From Hymenobacter sp. GOD-10R (GTDB taxonomy: Bacteria; Bacteroidota; Bacteroidia; Cytophagales; Hymenobacteraceae): a stretch of DNA of 64,000 bases. Positions 34,557 to 43,472 of the stretch are shown piece after piece. The DNA lies in the NCBI RefSeq assembly GCF_035609205.1, contig NZ_CP141184.1, positions 496,001 to 560,000 of the forward strand, given 5' to 3'. A program made the position numbers and the translations under genes. Below the pieces are notes generated by a model that was not told the origin of the DNA, searched no databases, and saw only the letters and a program-made list of their open reading frames with translations. Each line of letters begins with the position of its first letter. Within the stretch, counting starts at the first letter, position 1.

Positions 34557-37500
34557 TCAGAATCCAACGCGCAAGCCTACAACTAGGCTTTTTACACTGA
34601 GGCTGTTATCAGAAACGGTGCGCGTATTTGGGTCCGTGATTTCTGGGTCGAAATTCTTGACATTGGTGAAGAGGAAGGGGTTTACCACGTTCACGTAGGC
34701 GCTCAGGTTCTGACCTTTGAATTTCTCAACGATAGCCTTGGGGAAGGTATAGTTCAGGGAGATGCTGCGCACCTTCACGAAACTGGCCGAGATAAAGCGG
34801 CGGGCATCACCGTAGAGGGCAATGTCGGCGCTCTTATCGGGGCGGGGATAGTCGTTGCTGGGGTTGGAGAGCGTCCAGTAGTTCACGTCGTTGGCCTGGT
34901 AGCGGCCCCCGAGACCAGGGCGGAAGTTCAGGTTCGTCATCTGGCCCACCCGCGCATACACCAGGAACGACAGATCGAAGCCAGCGTAGGAGAAGGTGTT
35001 GTTTACACTGCCCGACCACTTCGGCACCGTCGAACCTAGGATGGTCTGGTCCTGGGCGTTAATCTTGCCGTCGCCGTTGATATCGGCCACCTTGATCTGG
35101 CCAGGTACTTGGCCGTAGCTCTTAGCCAAATCCGCCTCATTCGTTTGCCAGATTCCGGTAAACTTGTAGTTGTAGTACACGTTGATCGGCTGCCCGATAA
35201 ACCAGCGGTTCCCAACGTCGTCCTGCGCGCCCGACGACAGCTTCACGAACTCTTCCTTGTTCTTGGTGAAGATGAAGTCGGTGCCCCAGCGAAACTTCGA
35301 GCTTTCGATGTTGCGGGTTGAAAGCGCCACCTCGATGCCCGTGTTGCGAGTATCGCCAATGTTTTGCAGGATGGTGCCGAAGCCAGAAGCAGTTGGGATG
35401 GCGCGGGGTAGGAGCAGGTCAAACGTGTGGGCACGGTACACATCCACCGAGCCGCTGATGCGGTTTTGGAAGAAGCCGAAGTCAACACCTAAGTTGATCG
35501 TCGATGTCTTTTCCCAGCTTAGGTCGGGATTTTTCAGGGCGGTGGGCGCATAGCCGTAGGCAGGCGTTTCGTCCCACACGTAGGCTGTCTGACCTAGGGT
35601 ACCACCTGTCAGGTACGGATCAACCGACGACTGGCCTACCACGCCGTAACCGGCGCGCAGCTTTAGCTCGGTGAGCTGGTTGATGTCTTTCAGGAACGAT
35701 TCTTCCTGAAGCTTCCAAGCTAGGGCAAACGAGGGGAAGAACGCCCACTTGTTGCCGGGCGCCAGCACCGATGAGCCGTCGTAGCGACCCGAAGCGGTCA
35801 GCACGTAGCGGTCCTTGAAGCTGTAGTTGATACGACCCATCCACGACTGCAACCGACGCTTAGAAAAGGAGCTGCCGAACGTCTCAGGGCTGCTATTGTA
35901 GCTCGAACCTAGGTTGTACCACTTCTGGCTGTCGTAGGGTAGGTTAGATGCGGTGATGAAGGATCGTTCGCTACGGTCCTGCTGGGCGCTTTCCAGCACC
36001 GTAACGCCTAGGCTGTGGTTGCCAAACTGCTTGTCGTAAAAGAGCAGGTTTTCCACCACGTAGGTGAAGTTCTGGTTCTGGTCGTTGCGACCCCACGAGG
36101 TGCCACCCTGCCGGTTCGACGACCGCGCCGCCTGGAACTCGCCACTCCGTCTGTTGCGGAAGTCAGGTCCTACGTTGATGCGGAAGCGCAGGCCGGGAGC
36201 TAGCTTCGCCTCGGCGTAGAAGCTGCCAAAAAAACGGGTCGTGCGTCGCTCATCAAATACCAGCTCAGGATCCAGAATGGGGTTCACAATGTTCACGTCG
36301 GCGCCGGGCAGGAAGATGGGGTTGCCGCTGGGGTCGTAGGGCACCGAGATGGGCAACTGATTGACCATCTTACCATAATAGTCGGTGCCGAAGTTCTGTA
36401 GGTTCAGGTTGGCGTTGGTCGAGCCGCCTACCGAGATGATGTTATTGACCTTGTAGTCGAGGGTCATGCGGGCCGTGTAGCGCGAGAAATCCTGGCTGAT
36501 CTGCACCCCCCGCTGTTTGAGGTAGCCGATCGAGATGGATGCCCGCAGCTTGTCGGTGCCGCCGCTGGCGCTGATCTGGTGGCTTTGCGTGATGCCCGTG
36601 CGCAACGCTAGGGCGCCCCAGTTGGTCGTGCGCACTTTGCTGTTGTCGTAAACCGGAATTTCGGTAACGTTGGCGCCATAGAGAGCCTTTTCCTCATCCG
36701 TGGTCGGACGCGTAGCTACCACCCGGTTCGCGCGGTCGGTCCACGTATACGCGTCGGCAATGCCTTCCCAGGTATAAGGATCAGTGCCGAAGATGGCGTA
36801 GTCGGTTACTGGATTCGGGTAGAGCGTCGGATAGGAACCCGAGGTGCGATTCGCCTCGCGGCGGTACTCGGCAAACTGCGGTCCGGTAAGCACGTCGGCT
36901 TTCACCAACGGCTTGTCGAAGCTCATGTAGGTGTTATAGTTGATCGTGAACTTGCCTTCCTTGCCGCGGTTGGTCGTGATCAGCACCACGCCGTTGGCCC
37001 CACGTGAGCCGTAGATAGCCGTAGCCGAAGCATCTTTCAGCACCTCTATCGAGGCAATATCCTGGGGGTTGAAGTCATTCAAACCCGTGCCTTCTGCCAG
37101 CGGAATGCCATCTACCACGTACAGTGGGTCGTTGGACGCCTGCACCGAGCGGTTGCCGCGGATGCGAATAGCCGGCGATTCACCAGGTCGAAAGCTACCC
37201 CCGCTGATGTCGACTCCCGACGCCCGGCCTTGCAGGGCTTGGGTGATGTTGGTCGTCGGCACCTGCTGAAGCTGCTCCGCCGACACCGAAGCTAGGGAGC
37301 CCGTTACGTCGCTTTTCTTCTGGGTGCCGTAGCCCACCACTACCACTTCATCCAACGCCTTGGTATCCTGGCCGAGGGCTACATCCACCGTGCTCTTGCC
37401 ATCGATGGCTACTTCCTTCGTGACATAGCCCACAAAGGAAAAAACCAGCGTGCCGGTACGGTTGGGTATCTCCAGCGAAAAGCTGCCGTCGGCATTCGTG

Positions 37501-37673
37501 CCCGTGCCGTTGCTGGTGCCTTTTACCACTACCGTCACGCCAGGCAGGGGCTCTTTGGTCTCGCTTGTGGTTACTCTGCCAGTAACTGTCTGCGCCCAGA
37601 CCTGCTGCGTGAATAGCAGCACAGTGGTCAAGGCCAAGCACTGCCGCCATACATGGGTAATACTGTTCCTCAT
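34557..37673 (-). CDS. SusC/RagA-family TonB-dependent outer-membrane transporter (pair 2)
   Basis: I place the start at the ATG at 37673 (MRNSITHVWRQCLALTTVLLFTQQVWAQ, a good signal peptide), giving 1038 residues; the open frame extends 58 residues upstream without protein-like features and runs into promoter sequence. Domains are a carboxypeptidase-regulatory-like repeat (VTGRVTTSETKEPLPGVTVVVKG), VVVVGYGTQKKSDVTG, the plug (NDPLYVVDGIPLAEG, EVLKDASATAIYGSRGANGVVLITTNRG), and a barrel ending VVGLRVGF. Its first 140 residues are close to pair 1, but the barrel differs. It imports pectin fragments with the adjacent SusD. Confidence 0.95.
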   Translation of the reverse strand: MRNSITHVWRQCLALTTVLLFTQQVWAQTVTGRVTTSETKEPLPGVTVVVKGTSNGTGTNADGSFSLEIPNRTGTLVFSFVGYVTKEVAIDGKSTVDVALGQDTKALDEVVVVGYGTQKKSDVTGSLASVSAEQLQQVPTTNITQALQGRASGVDISGGSFRPGESPAIRIRGNRSVQASNDPLYVVDGIPLAEGTGLNDFNPQDIASIEVLKDASATAIYGSRGANGVVLITTNRGKEGKFTINYNTYMSFDKPLVKADVLTGPQFAEYRREANRTSGSYPTLYPNPVTDYAIFGTDPYTWEGIADAYTWTDRANRVVATRPTTDEEKALYGANVTEIPVYDNSKVRTTNWGALALRTGITQSHQISASGGTDKLRASISIGYLKQRGVQISQDFSRYTARMTLDYKVNNIISVGGSTNANLNLQNFGTDYYGKMVNQLPISVPYDPSGNPIFLPGADVNIVNPILDPELVFDERRTTRFFGSFYAEAKLAPGLRFRINVGPDFRNRRSGEFQAARSSNRQGGTSWGRNDQNQNFTYVVENLLFYDKQFGNHSLGVTVLESAQQDRSERSFITASNLPYDSQKWYNLGSSYNSSPETFGSSFSKRRLQSWMGRINYSFKDRYVLTASGRYDGSSVLAPGNKWAFFPSFALAWKLQEESFLKDINQLTELKLRAGYGVVGQSSVDPYLTGGTLGQTAYVWDETPAYGYAPTALKNPDLSWEKTSTINLGVDFGFFQNRISGSVDVYRAHTFDLLLPRAIPTASGFGTILQNIGDTRNTGIEVALSTRNIESSKFRWGTDFIFTKNKEEFVKLSSGAQDDVGNRWFIGQPINVYYNYKFTGIWQTNEADLAKSYGQVPGQIKVADINGDGKINAQDQTILGSTVPKWSGSVNNTFSYAGFDLSFLVYARVGQMTNLNFRPGLGGRYQANDVNYWTLSNPSNDYPRPDKSADIALYGDARRFISASFVKVRSISLNYTFPKAIVEKFKGQNLSAYVNVVNPFLFTNVKNFDPEITDPNTRTVSDNSLSVKSLVVGLRVGF

Positions 37674-37861
37674 AGAAAAGTTGGTTAAGGTGAGAATAAG
37701 ACAGTAAGTGCGCTTCGCAAACGATTGCGCCTCGTGCGGAAAGAAAGAGCGAAAAGAGCAGTCAGAAGTAGGATAGACATGACCACTACTTACTGGTTGG
37801 TCACGCAAAGCCCAAAACCGCATTAAATGCTCCTCAAATAGCAGCAAAGCCAGAGTGCTCT

Positions 37862-37882
37862 CCCTCCCGTACTCTCCTGTAC
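37862..37882 (-). promoter_or_regulatory. Candidate rhamnose-regulon operator, susC pair 2
   Basis: On the minus strand begins GTACAGGAGAGTACGGGA and ends GGG, about 190-210 bases before the susC start. GTAC flanks AGGAGA on both sides, so this copy is also a partial palindrome. GCTATTTG, a possible -7 element, follows about 22 bases later. The rest of the 300-base gap holds the rhaM terminator and no gene. Confidence 0.5.
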
Positions 37883-37912
37883 CTAAAAATCTTGTTATTA
37901 ATCACATACAAA

Positions 37913-37938
37913 AACAGCCCGACAATTGCCGGGCTGTT
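37913..37938 (-). terminator. Hairpin terminator after rhaM
   Basis: AACAGCCCG (37913-37921) pairs with CGGGCTGTT (37930-37938), eight-base loop. On the minus strand it is followed by a T-run (GTTTTTGTATG), 39 bases beyond the rhaM stop. Confidence 0.85.
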
Positions 37939-37976
37939 ACGCAAAGGTTTGCAGAATGCTATGGTAGAGTTTACTG

Positions 37977-38291
37977 TCAGTCAGCGTGAAAAACGGGTTC
38001 CAGCGTAGTTGACACCGGCGAATTATCAGGGTTGGTCTCCATGATATCGGCCATGTAAGCCCACCATTTTTTCATAATTGGCAAGCTAGGCAGTTGGTCG
38101 ATGGTATGGCCTTCTGCGCGCTTCTGCACAGCGAACAGGGTGCCGCTGGCGCGGTCCAGGTAAATGGAGTAGTCGCGAATGCCCGCTTCAGTTAGGGTTT
38201 GTGAGAGTTCGGGCCAGATTTCGTCGTGGCGGCGTTTGTACTCGGCTTCGAAGCCGGGCTTAAGCTTCATCGTAAAAGCTACTTCTTCCAT
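37977..38291 (-). CDS. rhaM: L-rhamnose mutarotase
   Basis: A 104-residue dimeric alpha/beta-barrel enzyme that equilibrates alpha- and beta-L-rhamnose so that the isomerase can use all of it. The family pattern is clear: [24 protein letters not shown] with the catalytic His in RRHDEIWP (about residue 22), [20 protein letters not shown], and [20 protein letters not shown] near the end with the Trp pair. The usual length is about 104. It follows the esterase gene after a 405-base gap on the same strand, so it may have its own promoter. Confidence 0.95.
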   Translation of the reverse strand: MEEVAFTMKLKPGFEAEYKRRHDEIWPELSQTLTEAGIRDYSIYLDRASGTLFAVQKRAEGHTIDQLPSLPIMKKWWAYMADIMETNPDNSPVSTTLEPVFHAD

Positions 38292-38696
38292 AGGGCTGAG
38301 ATGATGCGCGAAACTGCGCTGGTGCTGAAATAAGAAGTATTTCAGCGATGAGTAAATCGAGAAAAGTTATTATGTGCCTGACGGGCAAAGAGTAATGCGT
38401 TGATTGAGCCTAGGTCGTTTTTGAATGAATTCGAGTTGGTATGTTTTTGGAAAAACACAGAACTGTATCTTCAACTGCTCTCGATGAAGCTTGTGCTACT
38501 CCGCATTGCCTTACTGGTCTACCTGTTCACCCTCTCCTTCACGGTAGGTAGAATCAGCGCGCTTTTGCGGCTGCCATCCCCCTTAGCTACCCTGGCCGCC
38601 GAACGCCTAGCTGCTATCAGAAGTGTTGATACAAAGCACCTTGATATAAGACCTAGGTAATAGCGAGAGTGTTGCCTTTTGCTCAGCAGGAACACA
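38292..38696. other. Intergenic region between rhaM and the O-acetylesterase gene
   Basis: About 405 bases. I see no certain gene. A 58-codon frame on the plus strand (38484-38660) begins with a hydrophobic stretch (MKLVLLRIALLVYLFTLSF) but has no clear ribosome site, family or conserved context. The region should contain the rhaM promoter; no copy of the shared motif was found in it. Confidence 0.35.
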
Positions 38697-40250
38697 CTAC
38701 AACTTGCCCTGAGTAGGCGTGCGCCACTTATCCGTGCGGAACGGAGTAGCGGGCAAGCCAGCCGCGTTGTAGAAGTTGGGCTTTGGTACTTCGCGCCACG
38801 CAAAGCGCACGGCTACGGGTTGCTTCACCTGGTCGCTCCACACCACCACCGACTTACCTTCGATCTTGGCTTGGGCGGGCACAAATACGCTATCAGCCCC
38901 AGAAATAGTGAATTGCTTCAAAGGGCCTCCACCTTGCGCGACTAAGCCGCCGTCTACGTAGTCGAAGTTGAGACGAGCCTTGCCGTTTTCCACCTTCATG
39001 TCGTGGTATATGGGGCCAGAGTAGGCTAGGTTTTTCTGGCCATAATCCTTGGCTAATGCCCACAGTGCCAAGCGGTGGCCTACTACTTCCTTGTTGCGCG
39101 GGTGAATGTCGAGCGAGTCGCCATAATCGGTAATGACGGCCATGCCGGTGTGGGGCACGGTTTGCATCGTAAGCAATTGTGCTTCGCGCAGCTCGGGGTT
39201 GCCGGTGCGGTGCGGAGCAATCTGCACGAAGTAGAAGGGGAGGCTAGGTTGCTGCCACTCAGCGCGCCAGCTGGCAATCATGGCCAGGAACAGCTTGCGA
39301 TATTGGTAGGCCCGCTCGACGTTGCTTTCGCCCTGGTACCAGATAGCGCCCTTCAGTGTGTAAGGTATCAGCGGGTGAATCATGGCGTTGTAGAGCTTAT
39401 AGGGCGACTTGTTGCTGGTGGCACCTATTAGCTCGCGCGGGGCGGTAAGCGAAGTTTTAGGGTCGGCGGCCTTGGCCTGCTTATAGGCATCCGACTGTGC
39501 TTTGTAATCGGCTAGCTTCTGGTCGTAGTTCTGAAGACCTAGATCGTAGCGCGCCAAAATGGGCTGAAGCTCCGGGTCTTTTTCGAGCACGTCCTTCCGC
39601 GTCCACGACTCGGCCGGCGTGCCGCCCCAGGTGGAATTGATGAGACCAATAGGGTAGTGCGTTTTCTCAAATACTTCTTTCCCAAAGAAGTAAGCTACCG
39701 CCGAAAACTCACCTACGGTTTGCGGACTGCACACGGCCCAACTGCCTTGCACGTCCTTTTGCGGAGTGTCCCCCACCTTCGTCTGCACCGTGAACATGCG
39801 GATGTTGGGGTAGTTGGCTTTCGGAATGACCTCGTCGGCGTTGATGATGCCGGTGTAGGAGCCGCTGTTGGGGCGTTTGGTCACGGGAAAAGCCATGTTC
39901 GATTGCCCCGAGCAGAGCCACACCTCCCCAAGCAGCACATTGTTGATGGTCAGCTTGTTCTTACCCTCGATGGTGAGCGTGTAGGGGCCACCCGCTTTGG
40001 TCGTTGGCACGCGCACCAGCCAGTTGCCTTGGGCGTCGGCGGTGACTTTCACGGGTGCCTTCGTCCAGCTCGCTGTCACGGTTACGGCTTCGCTCGGGTC
40101 GGCCCAGCCCCACAAGGCTACGTTCGACTTTTGCTGAAGCACCATATTGTCGGTGATCAGCGCGGGTAGAGTAACGTTGGCGAGGGTGGGTTGGGCACCT
40201 CCTAACAAGCCTAAGAAAAGCAGCTTGTGAAAAGAACCTAGGTATTTCAT
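38697..40250 (-). CDS. Sialate O-acetylesterase-family (SGNH) carbohydrate esterase
   Basis: The ATG at 40250 gives 517 residues starting MKYLGSFHKLLFLGLLGGAQPTLANV, a signal peptide; further upstream the frame reads through an inverted repeat and is not coding. Motifs: VWLCSGQSNMAFPV with nucleophile Ser in GQSNM, AIWYQGESN, and GDSLDIHPRNKEVVGHRLA with the Asp-His pair. The family was named for sialate esterases but includes enzymes removing acetyl groups from pectin. In this locus, with no sialic acid genes, deacetylation of rhamnogalacturonan is the likely job. It is the last of the minus-strand enzyme genes before rhaM. Confidence 0.88.
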   Translation of the reverse strand: MKYLGSFHKLLFLGLLGGAQPTLANVTLPALITDNMVLQQKSNVALWGWADPSEAVTVTASWTKAPVKVTADAQGNWLVRVPTTKAGGPYTLTIEGKNKLTINNVLLGEVWLCSGQSNMAFPVTKRPNSGSYTGIINADEVIPKANYPNIRMFTVQTKVGDTPQKDVQGSWAVCSPQTVGEFSAVAYFFGKEVFEKTHYPIGLINSTWGGTPAESWTRKDVLEKDPELQPILARYDLGLQNYDQKLADYKAQSDAYKQAKAADPKTSLTAPRELIGATSNKSPYKLYNAMIHPLIPYTLKGAIWYQGESNVERAYQYRKLFLAMIASWRAEWQQPSLPFYFVQIAPHRTGNPELREAQLLTMQTVPHTGMAVITDYGDSLDIHPRNKEVVGHRLALWALAKDYGQKNLAYSGPIYHDMKVENGKARLNFDYVDGGLVAQGGGPLKQFTISGADSVFVPAQAKIEGKSVVVWSDQVKQPVAVRFAWREVPKPNFYNAAGLPATPFRTDKWRTPTQGKL

Positions 40251-40290
40251 AGAGGGAGAAAGGCAAAGAACAATTTTGTTTTCAACAGAA

Positions 40291-40388
40291 TAGACCGTCA
40301 TGCTGAGCTTGCCGAAGCATCTCTTCCGCCAAAGTAGATGATTACCATTGCGGGAGAGATGCTTCGGCAGGCTCAGCATGACGGTCTA
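40291..40388. repeat. Long intergenic inverted repeat (copy B, GH106-esterase)
   Basis: Arms 40291-40329 and 40350-40388 (39 bases) pair with two mismatches around 20 bases. It is the same family as copy A: outer GTCATGCTGAGC, then CCGAAGCATCTCTTCCGC. It starts 40 bases upstream of the esterase start codon and ends 12 bases from the GH106 stop, filling the gap. Confidence 0.9.
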
Positions 40389-40399
40389 GTTGAAGTAAG

Positions 40400-43255
40400 C
40401 TACTGCACCTGCGCGCTGCTGGTGGCGGGCGTCAGGGTCACGGGACCTAGCAGGCCCGACTCGCGCGGTGCCCACTTCTCGGCGGTGAAATTGCCGTCGG
40501 CGCCGCGGTTTTGGGGCAGGCGAGCCGACATGTTGATGTTGTAGAATTTCTTCCACTCCACATGATTCTTGTCCATGTCGGCGATGCGGTTGGCCATGGC
40601 ATTCGACACGCTAATGGTGAGCGTGTTGGTTGCTTTGAGCTGATTTTTAGGGATGAACACCTGATACACCGGGCCGATGAGCGTACCGACCTCTTGGCCA
40701 TTTACCTGCACGCGGGCGCTTTCGGCTACTTTGCCTAGGTCCAGAAGCCAGCCTTCATCGGAGCCGGTGGGCATGGGGAAGGAGGTGGTGTAGGTGGCCG
40801 TTCCGGAGAATTTCTTCACGGCGTCGCCGCTAAGGTTAGTCCACGAACCTAGCTCTTTGGTCTGCACTTTCGCGGGCAACTCAGGGCCGCCTTTCACGAA
40901 GCTAATGTCCCAGGTACCGTTGATCGGCTGAGCTGCGCCGGCCGGCTTCAGGTAGGCGTACACCGGGCCAGTCACGGCGGCCGTGTTGGTCTCTAGGATG
41001 CACGACTCGCCGGGGGCTAGCTGCACGTACACCTCCGGCGTGTTGCCGCCGTTGCGCAGGGCCGCCATACCTAGCTTTTCGGTCATGGGGTTGTAGAGGG
41101 CCACCGATTTGGCGGGCGTTTGCAGCTTCACCCAGCCTTCCACAGCCTTCTCACTGCGGTTGACCACGAAGTAGTAATGGCCTTTTTCGTGGGTGCGACG
41201 CACGTATTGCAAGCCTTGATCAACCATCGTCTCCCGTTTCACGTTGGCCGCGGCGAGTAACTGATCTACGTCTTTGCCAACCAAAACCTTGCCTTTGCCG
41301 AGGCTAGCTTGCTGCACGCCTTTACCGCCGTCGGTAAACTTCAGCGGGGCCAACAGCTTCTTCAGCGTAGCACGGCGGGCTTCGAGGTTGCCAAGACCGG
41401 GCACGTCCGTCGGGAGCTGGTTTTGCACCACGATGGTCGCGCCATTTTGGGCTAGAGTCAGTACGCGCTCTAGGGTGGGCAGGGGCACGAGGCGAGCGTC
41501 AGGCAACAGGATGGTCTGGTACGTCACGCCACCGGTGTGTAGGTCGCGGCCGGCGCCGGTCACGCGCTGAAGCTGTTTATCGGAAATGAAGTCGAAGCCG
41601 TAGCCTTTCTTCAGCATGTCTTCGGTAGTGTTCTCCACGGGCATGCCTTTGAAGCCGTGGTCGATGCCGTCGTAGTGTTGGAGCAAGACCTTGCCGCTCG
41701 GGTTCGAGAACGAATCGTACATGGGCAGGTACACCAGCACGTCGTTGTTGGGCTTGCCTTGCTGCAAGAATGACTGGCAGTGCGCCACGTAGGTGTTCAG
41801 CTTGCCGAAATCCGTCCAGAAGCTGTTATTTGGGTTGAAGTGCACCGCCGCATAGAACAGCCAGCCCGGCCACGCCGCCGACGCTGGCGAGTAGTTGGTA
41901 CCGTGGTAAAACGTGTGGTTCACGCCGCCTAATAGGTACCGGTCCATCGACAGTTTTACGTCGCTGAGCTTGGACAGGAAGTGCTCGTTCTCCCAGGTTG
42001 CCGACTCCGACGAAGCTAGCTTCTTGCCCGTCACGTTAGCCGCCGAGGAGGCAAACTTGATGCGCAGCAAGTCGGTGCCTTCTGTCTCAGGAATATCGGT
42101 AACGGCGTATAAGTCAAGGATGTTAGCCGGCGAGCCGTGCGCTTGGTTGCGGATGATAGCGCCTTGTGTTTTGGCCCAATCACTCCACACCTTGGTGTAG
42201 TTTTCAAGCAGCAGCTCCGAGATGGTTTCACGGTAGTCGCAGAGCACACGGTGGTTTTTGTCGTCGGTGTCTTTGCCAAACAGCGCCGGCAGGTACTTGC
42301 GCAGGTCGTAGCCGCGGCGCTTCTGGAACTCCGTGAACATGGCTGGCGTCCAGTTGGCCTCGCCTTGAGCGTCGTCTACTTCGTAGGAATCGTTGAAAAA
42401 CGCCCGCAGTGCCTTGATGTCGTAGCCTTTGAAAGCTTCATCAAAACGCTGCAAGTAATGTTGGGTGGCAGTTTTCGAAAGGTGGTCGACTACGTCGCCC
42501 TCGCCGCCGGGGCCCGCGCGCTCCACCTGCTTGCCGTGCCAGCCTTGGAACACTGCGTATAAGGTCCAGTTGCCGGCTGGGGCTGTCCAGTTGAGCTTGC
42601 CGTTGGCGTCTACCTTCAGGGTCAAATCCAGCGTTTCACCTTTATCGGAATAGGCCATGAGAGTTTGCAAGGGCAAAGGCTTCTCAAACCGCACTTGGTC
42701 CAAAGCTAGGGTCTGTAAGTCCTTGTTCTTGGCCACCGGGTCGACCAGCGTTTTGATATCAACTTGGTGATTGACAGCACGGATAATCGGCTTTTGCATG
42801 AACGTCACAGCATCTTTCAGCTGCTCGCCGCCTTTCACCGAGTAGGTTTCATAGGCCATGTATTTGCAGGCATCAGTGGGCGTCACCCACGGGCCGCCGA
42901 ACGGCCAGCCCGAAGCTTGCGCCATGTCCACGCCCATGTCGAGGCGGCCGGCTTCCTTCAGCGTGTGCGTGAGCATGCCCATCCACTTCGGTGATAGAAA
43001 GTCAATGAACTGATTTTCGGCGCCGTGCACGCCGTATATTGCCGTGATTTCTACACCACCTAGGCCGGCCTTGTTGTATTGCTCTAGCAGGCTCGTGAGG
43101 TCTTTCTGGTTCACGGCGCTGCCTTCCCACCACCAGCGCGTCCAGGGTTTGGTTTGCTGAGTAATGGTTGGCCACTTCGGTGCTTGCGCCCAACTAGGAG
43201 TATGGGCAGTGGCCAGGCCTAGCAGGATGGGTAGGAATAAAGTTGATTTTTTCAT
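40400..43255 (-). CDS. Alpha-L-rhamnosidase, GH106 family
   Basis: A 951-residue secreted enzyme that removes terminal alpha-L-rhamnose from rhamnogalacturonan fragments. A signal peptide is visible (LLGLATAHTPSWAQ). The family-defining start is WPTITQQTKPWTRWWWEGSAVNQKDLTSLLEQYNKAGLGGVEITAIYGVHG, followed by the TIM-barrel MDMAQASGWPFGGPW-like segment, NDSYEVDDAQGEANWTPAMFTEFQKRRGYDL, and HGTNYSPASAAWPGWLFYAAVHFNP. The C-terminal third has beta-sandwich features including FPMPTGSDEGWLLDLGKVAESARVQVNGQEVG. Rhamnose made here would feed RhaT. Confidence 0.93.
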   Translation of the reverse strand: MKKSTLFLPILLGLATAHTPSWAQAPKWPTITQQTKPWTRWWWEGSAVNQKDLTSLLEQYNKAGLGGVEITAIYGVHGAENQFIDFLSPKWMGMLTHTLKEAGRLDMGVDMAQASGWPFGGPWVTPTDACKYMAYETYSVKGGEQLKDAVTFMQKPIIRAVNHQVDIKTLVDPVAKNKDLQTLALDQVRFEKPLPLQTLMAYSDKGETLDLTLKVDANGKLNWTAPAGNWTLYAVFQGWHGKQVERAGPGGEGDVVDHLSKTATQHYLQRFDEAFKGYDIKALRAFFNDSYEVDDAQGEANWTPAMFTEFQKRRGYDLRKYLPALFGKDTDDKNHRVLCDYRETISELLLENYTKVWSDWAKTQGAIIRNQAHGSPANILDLYAVTDIPETEGTDLLRIKFASSAANVTGKKLASSESATWENEHFLSKLSDVKLSMDRYLLGGVNHTFYHGTNYSPASAAWPGWLFYAAVHFNPNNSFWTDFGKLNTYVAHCQSFLQQGKPNNDVLVYLPMYDSFSNPSGKVLLQHYDGIDHGFKGMPVENTTEDMLKKGYGFDFISDKQLQRVTGAGRDLHTGGVTYQTILLPDARLVPLPTLERVLTLAQNGATIVVQNQLPTDVPGLGNLEARRATLKKLLAPLKFTDGGKGVQQASLGKGKVLVGKDVDQLLAAANVKRETMVDQGLQYVRRTHEKGHYYFVVNRSEKAVEGWVKLQTPAKSVALYNPMTEKLGMAALRNGGNTPEVYVQLAPGESCILETNTAAVTGPVYAYLKPAGAAQPINGTWDISFVKGGPELPAKVQTKELGSWTNLSGDAVKKFSGTATYTTSFPMPTGSDEGWLLDLGKVAESARVQVNGQEVGTLIGPVYQVFIPKNQLKATNTLTISVSNAMANRIADMDKNHVEWKKFYNINMSARLPQNRGADGNFTAEKWAPRESGLLGPVTLTPATSSAQVQ

Positions 43256-43300
43256 GAGTGGGAAAGGAACTCTGGAAATTGCTAGGGCAGACTAAGAAAC

Positions 43301-43444
43301 TAGAAGCTAGCAAGCTCCCCTCCTTTTTTAAGGAGGGGTTGGGGGTGGTCAGACTAGAATTAGAAAACCAGAACTAGCATCGTTCTAACACCAGAACCAC
43401 CCCCAACCCCTCCTTAAAAAAGGAGGGGAGCTTGCTAGCTTCTA
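43301..43444. repeat. Perfect 49-base inverted repeat with nested hairpins (copy E)
   Basis: Bases 43301-43349 are the exact reverse complement of 43396-43444, with a 46-base loop. Each arm itself contains a smaller palindrome, CCCCTCCTT...AAGGAGGGG, next to GTTGGGGGTGGT. It lies between GH105 and GH106, in an apparent operon. It differs in sequence from the GTCATGCTGAGC group. Confidence 0.92.
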
Positions 43445-43472
43445 GCTCTAAGTAGTTAGACCTAGCTTAATC

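Noticed and set aside
38484..38660. 58-residue frame starting with a hydrophobic segment (MKLVLLRIALLVYLFTLSF)
   Set aside because: No convincing ribosome site, terminator, family or operon context. It might be a small membrane peptide, but the sequence does not support a call.
40251..40379. N-terminal extension of the O-acetylesterase frame to 40379
   Set aside because: The extension reads straight through the inverted repeat at 40291-40388; the ATG at 40250 begins a proper signal peptide.
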